Shown piece by piece: positions 29,301-36,782 of a stretch of 64,000 nt of DNA. Position numbers and translations under genes: made by a program. The stretch is taken from IMG/VR virus record IMGVR_UViG_3300028392_000045, positions 1-64,000 of that record; one strand, 5' to 3'. The notes under the pieces were generated by a model. That model saw nothing but the letters and a program-made list of their open reading frames with translations, did not search any database and was not told the DNA's origin. Within the stretch, counting starts at the first letter, position 1; each line of letters opens with the position of its first letter. The DNA comes from a virus.

Positions 29301-29904
29301 GACCAGATGCGTTTTTGACACCTAGGGCACTTGCGGCATTTGCGAAAATACGCAAGCCACTAGATGGTGCACTCGGATTGGCTGATTGAGAAGGAAGACC
29401 GTAAAAACCAGCACCACCTGTGCCAGTCAAAGTTCCACCAAGCAAAGGAAAGTATGTAGTACCTAAGTTTAAATTTGTAATTTGCGTCCTAACATAAGCC
29501 CGTGAGGCCGCCAAAACTGAATCGATGCGAATTGTTTTGCTGCTTTTTAGCAATCCCCAACCAGGTGTAGATGCGTAATTAGCTAAAAAAGCTGTAGTAT
29601 CTGTCTTTAGTAAATAAGGAGTTAAATCAGTACTAAATACTACCCAAGTATTAGGTAAAGCAGATAATCTATATAATAGGTTATTAGAATTGACAAATAC
29701 AAACATACCTACTTTTCTTCTTAGAGTAGGTATATTATTTCTTTCTGTAGTATCTGCAACAGACCTAAAACCTCCTCTAGCTAAAGAGTCCATGTGAGTA
29801 GGATAAGTACCTCCTCCAATAGTTTGAATATATCCTGCTACGTTAACTTGAGCAGAAAGTGATAAAGTAAAAGCTAAAAATATAATAGATAGTAATAGTC
29901 TCAT
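26398..29904 (-). CDS. long repeat-containing tail fibre-like protein with signal peptide
   Basis: This 1,168-residue protein begins with a Sec signal peptide (MRLLLSIIFLAFTLSLSA, then QVNV). It holds repeat units of ~138 residues at about 93-231 and 232-369 (each starting L-T-x-Y-x-L-K-T-D-T-T and ending ADRxYTLPDAxGT) and a partial third unit near 455-525. A Gly-rich stretch near 730-830 (GGTGYTNGSY, GSGYQVGDVLS) is typical of phage fibre connectors. The first ~100 codons use AT-rich native codons, and the rest is richer in GC, indicating domain replacement. Antisense open frames here are shadows of the Gly-rich codons. Confidence 0.75.
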   Translation of the reverse strand: MRLLLSIIFLAFTLSLSAQVNVAGYIQTIGGGTYPTHMDSLARGGFRSVADTTERNNIPTLRRKVGMFVFVNSNNLLYRLSALPNTWVVFSTDLTPYLLKTDTTAFLANYASTPGWGLLKSSKTIRIDSVLAASRAYVRTQITNLNLGTTYFPLLGGTLTGTGGAGFYGLPSQSANPSAPSSGLRIFANAASALGVKNASGRTYILSEANTADRTYTLPDATGTFALTSNLTSYILKTDTTTMLAIYPSTFGWGTIKGTKTVRVDSALVASQAYVRTSITNLNLGATYYPKTGGFIIGTGGTGFFGMISQSANPTTFPSSMALFANSSNVFSVKNGAGLTYSFPHSNTADRAYTLPDASGTIALTSNLITSLTGDVTASGTGAIATTIANSAVTKIKIASAAVDSTKAAALSPNNIAQTLANTGDVLTWTGSKYAPRPAASSGFSAVGGTLTGTGGAGFFGMLNQSAAPTTVSSGLALYANASNALSVKDASGFVYGFSESNTADRLYTLQNASGTIPLLQSTQTWSGVNNFTGFTGFNQASPTSQVHITPSYSSTGDLSGNGYVFRVATGTVTNTSGASTIASGSMSSFDGGVVNSTNATTYTSFSTVRIGSAPSAGTNTSITNSFGLEVNAAANFLSSVTVGNGLNVNAINSTSSNLNITRANSGTTIQILGGLNNNLLIDKNTASGGTNGYIFSTNTLAVNPTGVTTSYNLAQFSVTSTTKGSMPFPIQTTANIAANYSGIATITLTNGGTGYTNGSYTSIALTGGTGTGAVASITVSGGAVTVVTITTAGSGYQVGDVLSASNATIGGGSGSGLVITVATITTPAGLFVYNSTIGRLGYNNADSWKYLIGSSQTSIPNTQIAFGDANGNLQSSSTLVMSPSGGLTINSTIASSKLNISNGSNTDIIVNTSGDLQICSGNTRDVSILPGNNRRQIIFGVNKGSIISDNNTVDASVVASAVLSLNSTTRGFLPPVMTTTQRDAISSPANLLVIANSTTTRLNIRDNTFAAWREIPTMPNGGLTQGSVVVGDANGNIISGRGFSKAVQTQNANYDASSDLTLFQTVNVYADQTSGASANTTVTLPTPSATFVGQSVVIYAADAALTFKVTVSCTSGIWYSTGLASAPTTFSTYDITDATTSLAWGNVTLTCMLLPGSIYRWVVTNQQ

Positions 29905-29910
29905 TTTCTT

Positions 29911-31119
29911 TTAATTTACACTAGTAAAAATAAATGCAGTATTAGAAAAAGTATTATTACTAGTATATACATAGTAATTTTGAACATATCCAGAAGCATT
30001 AGTTACTGATACTGTAGATCTAGTAAATGCTCCTATAGATTCTAAACCTGATACTATAATTGAAGTAAGAACTCCAAAAGAAGTAGGATAAGCATAATAC
30101 ACATTAGAAGGTGTTCCTACTCCAATAGATACAGAAAACCCTCCTTTAGCTGCTACTGTAGAAAATTCAGATGAACCTCCTGTAGTAGATATAATCTGAG
30201 CAGATGTAGGAGTACCTATATTATATCCCCAGTATTTTTTTGCTCTCCATAATAAACTAGTAGAAGCTCCAGATCCTTTTCCATCTGCTGTAGTACATAA
30301 AGAACTAAAAGTAGCATCTACGTTTCTTGTAGTAGTTGTGTTTTGAGTACCTGTTGCTGTAGCTCCTGCTGCTGGGTTAGTAGATGTATTTACTCCATTG
30401 ACTGTAAAACTAGCAACTGCTGTAGCATTAGTAGGTCTAAAAGCAGACCAGTTTAATACTAACGAAACTGCACCAGAACCAGACATTAATTCAGTTGTAA
30501 TAGTCTGTGCTGTAGTACCACCATAAGTAGTTGTTAATCCTAAAGTAATAGGAGAAGAAGGAAAAAATACTTGATCTAAGAAATCTTGTACTGTTGTAGT
30601 AGTACCCATATTTTGACCATTGAGCAATGATCCAGTTATAGTTCTATTACCATTATAATTTGCTGAAGTTGAAGATGCAGTAGATAAAGAATCTAATCGT
30701 ATAATGGCATCATTTAAAATAGCTAAATTAGTAGCATTAGGAGCACCATCAGCAGCTATACCTAATCGTCTTACTGAAGTATACCTATATATTACAGAAT
30801 TAACAGGAGGTATAATAGTAAGTGTTGATGTAGAATCTATAACACGACAACTAATTAAATTAGCACTTACAGATAATATAGAATCAATATGGAGTTTGTA
30901 ATACTTAGTGCCAGATAGTAAAAAAATCTTATAACCTACAGCTACCTGAGAAGCACTGTATTGTGCGTTGGTATTATTGAAAAAACCAGTAAAGAGAAAT
31001 TTATTAGTTACTCCTACTCTACTAGAAGAAGCTATATTAAAAGAACCATGAAATTTTCTTGATACTGTTTGACCTTGTAAGAAAAAAGGAAACAGTAATA
31101 TAATTAACAATAGTCTCAT
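29911..31119 (-). CDS. fibre-like protein with signal peptide
   Basis: This 402-residue protein starts with a Sec signal peptide (MRLLLIILLFPFFLQG, then QTVSR). The rest is Ser/Thr rich and beta-structured, with a central segment about strings such as TTTTVQDFLDQVFFPSSP found in Bacteroidetes phage fibres, and no enzyme motif. Unlike its two larger fibre neighbours it keeps the AT-rich native codon style throughout. It is the first gene of the signal-peptide cluster on this transcript and precedes the 1,168-residue fibre by 6 bases. Confidence 0.65.
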   Translation of the reverse strand: MRLLLIILLFPFFLQGQTVSRKFHGSFNIASSSRVGVTNKFLFTGFFNNTNAQYSASQVAVGYKIFLLSGTKYYKLHIDSILSVSANLISCRVIDSTSTLTIIPPVNSVIYRYTSVRRLGIAADGAPNATNLAILNDAIIRLDSLSTASSTSANYNGNRTITGSLLNGQNMGTTTTVQDFLDQVFFPSSPITLGLTTTYGGTTAQTITTELMSGSGAVSLVLNWSAFRPTNATAVASFTVNGVNTSTNPAAGATATGTQNTTTTRNVDATFSSLCTTADGKGSGASTSLLWRAKKYWGYNIGTPTSAQIISTTGGSSEFSTVAAKGGFSVSIGVGTPSNVYYAYPTSFGVLTSIIVSGLESIGAFTRSTVSVTNASGYVQNYYVYTSNNTFSNTAFIFTSVN

Positions 31120-31129
31120 TGTTTTCTAT

Positions 31130-31684
31130 TTAGTAACACCCTATGATAGTCCAATACAGGAATGCATCCAAACCTGTTATTTTTAAAGTAATGTCTCCTG
31201 ATCCTATAGCAACTATCTGCATTTGTGGACTAGGAGATTGATTATAAATAAAAGGAAAACTTGTAGAAGCACCACCTACTGCTTGAGCTGTAGTGTTTAA
31301 CACTTGTAAAAGTGGAGGTTGAAATGTCTGTACATTGGTATTGTAGATCATGGTATTAATGACAACTAGGTATTCTCCTGCTATTAAGTCAGAAGCCCCT
31401 CCATTTATTGTAAACTTAAGTAGTTCACTTTTTTCAGGTACTAGTATACTGCAAGAGCCTGTTTGCTTTACGGCTATAATATCTCCACCACCTACTACAT
31501 ATACATCATTAGCTGCTGCATATCGTTCAATAATAGTAGATTTTATAGAACCTTGATCTAAGCCTTCATTGATAATATCAAACAAGCCTAGAGTATAGTC
31601 AAAATTGTCATTAGTTCCACCATAGCTCTGTCCTTGTACAGGCTTATTTCGAACTCCACTTTTAATCAAGCGATAATCTTTCAT
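31130..31684 (-). CDS. putative head-fibre or decoration protein
   Basis: This 184-residue protein has a short N-terminal arm with YGGTNDNFDYTLG, similar to GGSNSNYDYSVS in the next gene upstream, followed by a compact beta-rich domain. The shared arm suggests that both proteins dock on the same site, for example on the capsid or tail. No signal peptide is present. It lies between that gene and the signal-peptide fibres. Decoration or head-fibre role is inferred. Confidence 0.5.
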   Translation of the reverse strand: MKDYRLIKSGVRNKPVQGQSYGGTNDNFDYTLGLFDIINEGLDQGSIKSTIIERYAAANDVYVVGGGDIIAVKQTGSCSILVPEKSELLKFTINGGASDLIAGEYLVVINTMIYNTNVQTFQPPLLQVLNTTAQAVGGASTSFPFIYNQSPSPQMQIVAIGSGDITLKITGLDAFLYWTIIGCY

Positions 31685-31692
31685 GATACGTA

Positions 31693-32235
31693 TTAAGGCA
31701 TTATAATACCAAAAACATAAATGTCTGCTGTTGCTGCTGCTCCTTGAGCTGTAGTCAAAGCAAAATATAAGTTAGAAACACTATACTGCTCATTAACAGC
31801 AAGTGTAAGGTTCAAAGCTTTAGCAGAAGTAGTAAGTGCAGTATATGCTTGTGATGCAGCTACTACAGCAGTACCACCTTTAGAAGCAGCAGTGTAAACA
31901 CCACCAGCAGCAGTAGTCAAGCTAATAGAAGCATTACCTACTACAATACGAGTGATCAAACACTTCTTAGTACCAATCATAGCAACTGGAATAATAGTAT
32001 CAGTAGTTACGTTCATGTTAACTCCTGTCTTATATCCAAGCAAGCATTCTGTACCTACAGTAAGGAAAGAAGTATCAGCAGTAAGAGTAGTAGTAAGAAC
32101 CCCATCATTGTACAAAGTATCTTTAACACTTACTGAATAGTCATAATTGGAGTTAGAACCACCATCACCAAAGCCCATAATGCTCTTAATCCGCTTCTTG
32201 CTAAAACTATTTTTTCTGAAAAAGAAATCAGCCAT
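31693..32235 (-). CDS. putative head-fibre or decoration protein, Ala/Thr rich
   Basis: This 180-residue protein has a basic N-terminus (FFFRKNSFSKKRIKS), the GGSNSNYDYSVS linker shared with its neighbour, and a beta-rich Ala/Thr domain with low charge. Small, stable Ala/Thr proteins next to capsid genes often serve as virion decoration. A strong hairpin (32258-32280) separates it from the abundant 457-residue protein upstream. Role is inferred. Confidence 0.5.
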   Translation of the reverse strand: MADFFFRKNSFSKKRIKSIMGFGDGGSNSNYDYSVSVKDTLYNDGVLTTTLTADTSFLTVGTECLLGYKTGVNMNVTTDTIIPVAMIGTKKCLITRIVVGNASISLTTAAGGVYTAASKGGTAVVAASQAYTALTTSAKALNLTLAVNEQYSVSNLYFALTTAQGAAATADIYVFGIIMP

Positions 32236-32257
32236 TTTAATTAGATTTTTGAAGTTA

Positions 32258-32280
32258 AGGGGAAGTAATATACTTCCCCT
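32258..32280 (-). terminator. strong hairpin after 457-residue structural gene
   Basis: A 10-bp perfect stem (AGGGGAAGTA with TACTTCCCCT) with a 3-base loop lies 15 bases after the stop of the highly codon-biased gene. On the minus strand it is followed by TAACTTC, not a good T-run, so it may act as a partial terminator or an mRNA-stabilising 3' hairpin that sets fibre expression below structural expression. Confidence 0.55.
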
Positions 32281-32294
32281 CAGAAAGAAGACGG

Positions 32295-33668
32295 TTAGAC
32301 AAAAATAGTACTTGTCGTAGCACTACCATTCACTTTGTAAGGTAGGCATTTGATCAACCATGCACCAAGGATAGTGTTAAGGTTGGTTACTGTTGTAGTT
32401 GCAGAAGTAGTTACTGTAATACCACCAGATGCAGTAGCAGAACCAGAGTCGTCAGTTGCAGGTAGCAAAATCCAAACTCGTACGTTCTGGTGGTGATCAT
32501 CATCATAGTTAGCTGATCCTGTCAAATAGTCGATTGCAGTTACAGTATAGCTGATAGTCTCATCAATGTATTCAGGATCTAGCAACAATTCGTCAGCAAA
32601 TCCAGTCAATTGAAGATTACCACGTTGCATTTGAGCACGTTCTTTGAACCAGATACCTAGTGCACGTCCATTTCCTTCTGCTTCACGAGCATTAGCAAGA
32701 CGAGTTTCAGTAAAGGTTCCATCAGGCCAGCTAAGAGTAGTAGAAGAAATATCTACTTTAACTTGTGCGATGTCATCGTATGCATTAGCAAAAGTGTGAT
32801 CCAATCCCATTACTACAATAGCATCAATGCTTTGGCTGTGTGCTGTTGCTGGGTTAATGTTTACAATCTTAGAAGAAGCTGTAATTGAAGCAGAGTTAGC
32901 AATCCAGTTGTTGATAGTCTGAATCATCCCTTTAGTCATCACTACAGCCATGCTAGAAGTACCATCAGTAGAAAAGTTAACTGAAGTACCAGCAGTCAAA
33001 GCACCAATTGCAGTACCAGTAGCAGAACCACTGATATTAATACCAAACACTACATGATGACGACGCTGACCTTTATTCTGGTAAGTAGGCATAATTGTGT
33101 TAGCAATAGATACCTTATTTGCATTGTAAGCAATGTTACCAAGAATGTGGCTAGTAGCTGAAGTAAGTCCAGTGAATGAATCTGGAGCAGTAAAACCTAC
33201 AGTGTAACGATCTACAGCAGAACCGTAAGTGTTGTCTTTACGAACTGAACGGTAAGTCAAGTTCAAAGCATAACGGTTTCCGTTTACTGGAGTAGAAAGT
33301 CCTGTGTAGCTAATAGAGCTGTGCAAATCAATTACAGGAAGCTTAGTAGATACTTGCTGAATCTGATCGTAAAAGATGTCAGGAGTAGCCATGAAAGCTT
33401 GAGTTTCAATACCATTCCAGCCAAGGTTACGGCTAAAATCAGAAGATTTAGGAGTTCCTTGTACTACACGAATACGGTTAACTGCTGAAGTAGTTTCACC
33501 ACCTGACAAGTAAGCACCTGAAAGTGGGTTAATTACTCCTAGTTGTCCGTTAGTCAAGTTTACAGAAGAACCAGTTGTCTGGATGTTACCAGAGTTGCGA
33601 AGCCCTTGATTACCAGAAGCTACAATGAAGTATTCCTGATAGGGCTTGTTAGTTTTTTTATTAGCCAT
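32295..33668 (-). CDS. abundant virion structural protein (unassigned)
   Basis: This 457-residue protein is hydrophilic, beta-rich, and uses CGT/CGC arginine codons, like the major capsid gene and unlike its neighbours (AGA), which suggests a very high level of translation. It has no enzyme motif. Position downstream of capsid and connector genes suggests a major tail or capsid-associated protein. I could not decide between tail-tube and auxiliary capsid roles. A strong hairpin ends the gene. Confidence 0.6.
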   Translation of the reverse strand: MANKKTNKPYQEYFIVASGNQGLRNSGNIQTTGSSVNLTNGQLGVINPLSGAYLSGGETTSAVNRIRVVQGTPKSSDFSRNLGWNGIETQAFMATPDIFYDQIQQVSTKLPVIDLHSSISYTGLSTPVNGNRYALNLTYRSVRKDNTYGSAVDRYTVGFTAPDSFTGLTSATSHILGNIAYNANKVSIANTIMPTYQNKGQRRHHVVFGINISGSATGTAIGALTAGTSVNFSTDGTSSMAVVMTKGMIQTINNWIANSASITASSKIVNINPATAHSQSIDAIVVMGLDHTFANAYDDIAQVKVDISSTTLSWPDGTFTETRLANAREAEGNGRALGIWFKERAQMQRGNLQLTGFADELLLDPEYIDETISYTVTAIDYLTGSANYDDDHHQNVRVWILLPATDDSGSATASGGITVTTSATTTVTNLNTILGAWLIKCLPYKVNGSATTSTIFV

Positions 33669-33687
33669 TGTTGTAAATTTTTAGAAG

Positions 33688-34419
33688 CTACAGTAGCTCT
33701 TTTATTTTTTGTTGTGATACACTCAATTCGTTAAAATTACTATACCGTCTATTTAATTCCTGTACAGCAATTGCAACCACTACATTGATATAATCATCAG
33801 GTAGATCTGTATCTGACTTAGGTTTGTTTGGTGCATTTACATTATCTTTATTTTCAAAAGCAACATAAGTACCTAAACACACTTGATCAGGAATTTTGAT
33901 GTAAGTTAAGAAACAATCTTCAGGAATAAACTCATTATCTGTATAGATATATAGTTTATCGTTCCTCTGTGCAATAATAGCTCTTTGCCATTTCTTAGAA
34001 CTTTTTCTATGAAAGTTAATTTGTCCAGAAAAAAGTTCTTGATGTTGTTCCCAGTCTCCTATAATTTGTAAGTCACAATCTCTTATAGTAAACTTACAAG
34101 CTACAGCAGATTTACAAGGAACAGCAGTTTTAGTTAGGTCAATTTGATAAATATCATTTGATAGCTTTTCCGCCTTCATAAATGGTTGTTCAGGAAAAGA
34201 TCTAACTAAAGTCTGCAACATATCTATTCGTTGCTGAGTAACTTCAAATCCAAGATCATAGAGATTTTTATTCTCTCCATGTAAGAACATCTCCACATAC
34301 TCAAATATAGCCTTATTAAGAATCTCATCCTTTTCTGGATCAGTCAGATACTTTCTATGATTATTAGACTGTCTATTCCACTCTAAGTCTAATTTGAGAT
34401 GAAGATCTTCTACTCGCAT
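33688..34419 (-). CDS. putative head-tail connector (adaptor) protein
   Basis: This 243-residue protein has a helical N-terminus (MRVEDLHLKLDLEWNRQSN), a central mixed part and a helical C-terminus with INVVVAIAVQELNRRYSN. Its start overlaps the TAG stop of the upstream gene by ten bases. Gene order (capsid, this pair, tail-type protein) matches head-completion or adaptor proteins. No catalytic motif is present. Assignment is positional. Confidence 0.45.
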   Translation of the reverse strand: MRVEDLHLKLDLEWNRQSNNHRKYLTDPEKDEILNKAIFEYVEMFLHGENKNLYDLGFEVTQQRIDMLQTLVRSFPEQPFMKAEKLSNDIYQIDLTKTAVPCKSAVACKFTIRDCDLQIIGDWEQHQELFSGQINFHRKSSKKWQRAIIAQRNDKLYIYTDNEFIPEDCFLTYIKIPDQVCLGTYVAFENKDNVNAPNKPKSDTDLPDDYINVVVAIAVQELNRRYSNFNELSVSQQKIKELL

Positions 34420-35504
34420 TTAACATCTTTTTGTTTCAATTCACTTATCAACTTGTAATATAGGTTTTCAGAATCAGCTTTCTTAGGATTAAATGCTTCA
34501 AACTCTTGCATAAAAGTTCCTTCAATTTTCTGAGTTGACTTACCTAGATTATACAAATTGTCAACATCTTTTTGGCTTCTCCAAATAATAGCACCACCTG
34601 AGTTAATAAAGACATTAGTATTCAAAGCCTGTGCAATAAGATATTTAATCTTAAGTCTATTTGGTTCTTTAGTTAGAATATCCATTACCTCATTAAACTT
34701 AGTAATACGTTCTGCTTGTGTACCGTTATCGTTTTTCTTCTCATCCATGACATAATCCTGGATGGTAGATTCTACAAAGCTACTAGACACATCTCCTTTA
34801 ATAAGGCGAAGGTAAACAGCAACTTGATACTGAACGAACGTAGGATATTCTCTCATCAACTTACCTAGATTGTAAGTACCAGTAAGAATGAAGTTTCTCT
34901 TAGTTACTTTATCCTTAATAGCTTCTTCTTCTTCTGCAATGTAAAATTCATGCAAATCAGGATTTACATCATCAGCAGAATTAGCAATCATACTATGTGT
35001 TTTACATAATTGAATTGCTAATCTACCTCGTGAAGTATCAGAAGAAAAAACATTAGTACCTTCTTGTAGGTAAATTTTAAAGCCTTCCAAATAAGTCTTA
35101 TTAGACAAATTCTTCATCAAGTTAATATCCGAATAAGCTTGAGCCATTGTCGGAGTAGTAACATGTACAGTATAAGTACCTCTTGATACTTTATCCAGAA
35201 TTTCAAGATAGGTTTGCTTTGTAATGTTTTTAGCTCCTCGAATAGTAGTATCCCAAGTTGAAGCCCAAGTATCATCTAGTCCTAGTTCTTCTTTGTCTTT
35301 ATCAAAGAAATCATTAGGAACCATTTCCTCAAGTCCAGTAATCAACTTAGTACCTTCTCTTTGGAAAGTAAAACAAGGAGTAGCCCCTCTTGCTTTTGTT
35401 CTGTTAGTAGGTATTGAAGTACCATTGTCAGCAACAAACTCATAATTGTGTCTACCTTGAGCAGACTGTCTAAATACAGACACTACATAAATTTTCTCAG
35501 CCAT
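34410..35504 (-). CDS. structural operon protein of unknown function
   Basis: This 364-residue protein begins MAEKIYVVSVFRQSAQG at ATG 35504 and is mixed alpha/beta with an acidic, Lys-rich helical C-terminal half. It ends with TAG. It follows a free-standing homing endonuclease and precedes the connector-like gene. It may be a neck or capsid-associated protein. No recognised family motif is present. Confidence 0.5.
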   Translation of the reverse strand: MAEKIYVVSVFRQSAQGRHNYEFVADNGTSIPTNRTKARGATPCFTFQREGTKLITGLEEMVPNDFFDKDKEELGLDDTWASTWDTTIRGAKNITKQTYLEILDKVSRGTYTVHVTTPTMAQAYSDINLMKNLSNKTYLEGFKIYLQEGTNVFSSDTSRGRLAIQLCKTHSMIANSADDVNPDLHEFYIAEEEEAIKDKVTKRNFILTGTYNLGKLMREYPTFVQYQVAVYLRLIKGDVSSSFVESTIQDYVMDEKKNDNGTQAERITKFNEVMDILTKEPNRLKIKYLIAQALNTNVFINSGGAIIWRSQKDVDNLYNLGKSTQKIEGTFMQEFEAFNPKKADSENLYYKLISELKQKDVKCE

Positions 35505-35536
35505 GATCTTAGCTCGTTTCGATTTTTGAAAAAATG

Positions 35537-36709
35537 TTATTCTAAAAATACTTCTTCAGGAATTGTAGAATCTTCAGTATCAAAATTCATATCGTCAGAT
35601 TCTATAAGTTCCTTAAAGTTATCTCTCTTTCTTTCTGAGAAGTAATTACAGTCAGAATAAAGAAACTCAAGAATTTTTTTAACACTACCATTTGAGTATC
35701 TTAAATCTCCTATTTCATTATCTCTGTCTTTATGACGGATGTAAATAGAAGTTTCAGTTAAACCTAAATGGTGTATCAAAACTTGTTGTACTTCAAGTAA
35801 AAAAGGTTTGTTACCAGTAAAACTTATATTGGGTCTACCTCCTGTATACCAGACAGAACCATCACCATCATAATATCCTCTGATAAAGTGTCTAATCAAA
35901 TTAGGATCAATATCAGGAATATGTTCTAGGATATGTGTTTTGTTTTGTACACAACCCCACTTAGCTAATGCATCACACAAAATAGGACTGCATATAGTCA
36001 TAGTATAGAAATCCTGATGATTCTCATTCTCTCTAGTTCTAATGCCTATAGTATGTGTAGCACCAATAGCTTCTTTAAATTTATAAAGAAGTGGGCTATC
36101 TCCTTCAGCAAATCCTAACTTTATGTAAGTTTTTTGCTGGCAGTTATAACCATCTGCATAGAAGAGTCCAAGAAAATAAGCCTTGTCTTGGGTATCAATA
36201 TTATCAAAATAATGATAATCGCAAGTGTAAGTATTATAATCTGCCTGTTCTCTTTTCATATCTTCAGGTAGATATTTCAATACAGTAGGTTTACCAATAT
36301 CAAGTTGTTTAGCTACTTTAGCTGCTGATAACCCTTGCTCATAGAGATCGTAGATTTGAAATCTAATTTGAGTAGTAATTTCAGTTTTTACTCGAACCCA
36401 TACCTTATGTTTACGCTGCATTTTCTCTACATAAGAATTACTTACTTTAAGTCTTTTAGCAATGTCAACTATACTAAGTCCTTCCTTTGTAAGTTCCACT
36501 ACTTGTAATGCAACTTCTTCAGGAATTACTCTAGGTTTAGGTCTAGTGAACTCAACTCCTTTTTCTTTTAACCAAGTTTTAATAACTGGTCTTGAGATAC
36601 CTACAATCTCACTAATCGTTCTTAATGAGGTTTTTTCTTGATGAAGACAAAGAATCTGATCAATCAGACTCAATTTGACTTTTTCGGAAATAGCATTGTA
36701 ATGTGCCAT
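35537..36709 (-). CDS. free-standing LAGLIDADG homing endonuclease with N-terminal HTH modules
   Basis: The 390-residue protein has about three helix-turn-helix units in the first 160 residues (such as TISEIVGISRPVIKTWL, DIAKRLKVSNSYVEKM, VAKQLDIGKPTVLKYL) followed by a two-motif LAGLIDADG core: YFLGLFYADG and FIRGYYDGDG. Such enzymes cut intron- or intein-less alleles or neighbouring genes and spread by repair. Here it stands alone right downstream of the major capsid gene with its own promoter (36726-36757). No matching intron ends were identified in the capsid gene. Confidence 0.88.
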   Translation of the reverse strand: MAHYNAISEKVKLSLIDQILCLHQEKTSLRTISEIVGISRPVIKTWLKEKGVEFTRPKPRVIPEEVALQVVELTKEGLSIVDIAKRLKVSNSYVEKMQRKHKVWVRVKTEITTQIRFQIYDLYEQGLSAAKVAKQLDIGKPTVLKYLPEDMKREQADYNTYTCDYHYFDNIDTQDKAYFLGLFYADGYNCQQKTYIKLGFAEGDSPLLYKFKEAIGATHTIGIRTRENENHQDFYTMTICSPILCDALAKWGCVQNKTHILEHIPDIDPNLIRHFIRGYYDGDGSVWYTGGRPNISFTGNKPFLLEVQQVLIHHLGLTETSIYIRHKDRDNEIGDLRYSNGSVKKILEFLYSDCNYFSERKRDNFKELIESDDMNFDTEDSTIPEEVFLE

Positions 36710-36725
36710 AGTCTATAATTTTTTA

Positions 36726-36757
36726 CAAAGATAAACTATGGCTTTCTTATTTCCAAA
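36726..36757 (-). promoter_or_regulatory. Bacteroidetes-type promoter
   Basis: On the minus strand TTTG (36757-36754) and TATCTTTG (36733-36726) are separated by exactly 20 bases, matching the Bacteroidetes -33 TTTG / -7 TAnnTTTG consensus. The endonuclease start codon lies 17 bases downstream. It suggests independent transcription of the homing gene, and supports a Bacteroidetes host. Confidence 0.7.
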
Positions 36758-36782
36758 TGTTTCTTACATTAATCCCACAGAA

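Noticed and set aside
26882-29389. Plus-strand open frames inside the long fibre gene
   Set aside because: They are antisense shadows of Gly/Thr/Ser-rich codons; no start-site context or operon logic.
32295-33668. Contractile tail sheath identity for the 457-residue protein
   Set aside because: No tube gene pair, baseplate genes or sheath motif seen; other genes point to a short-tailed virion.
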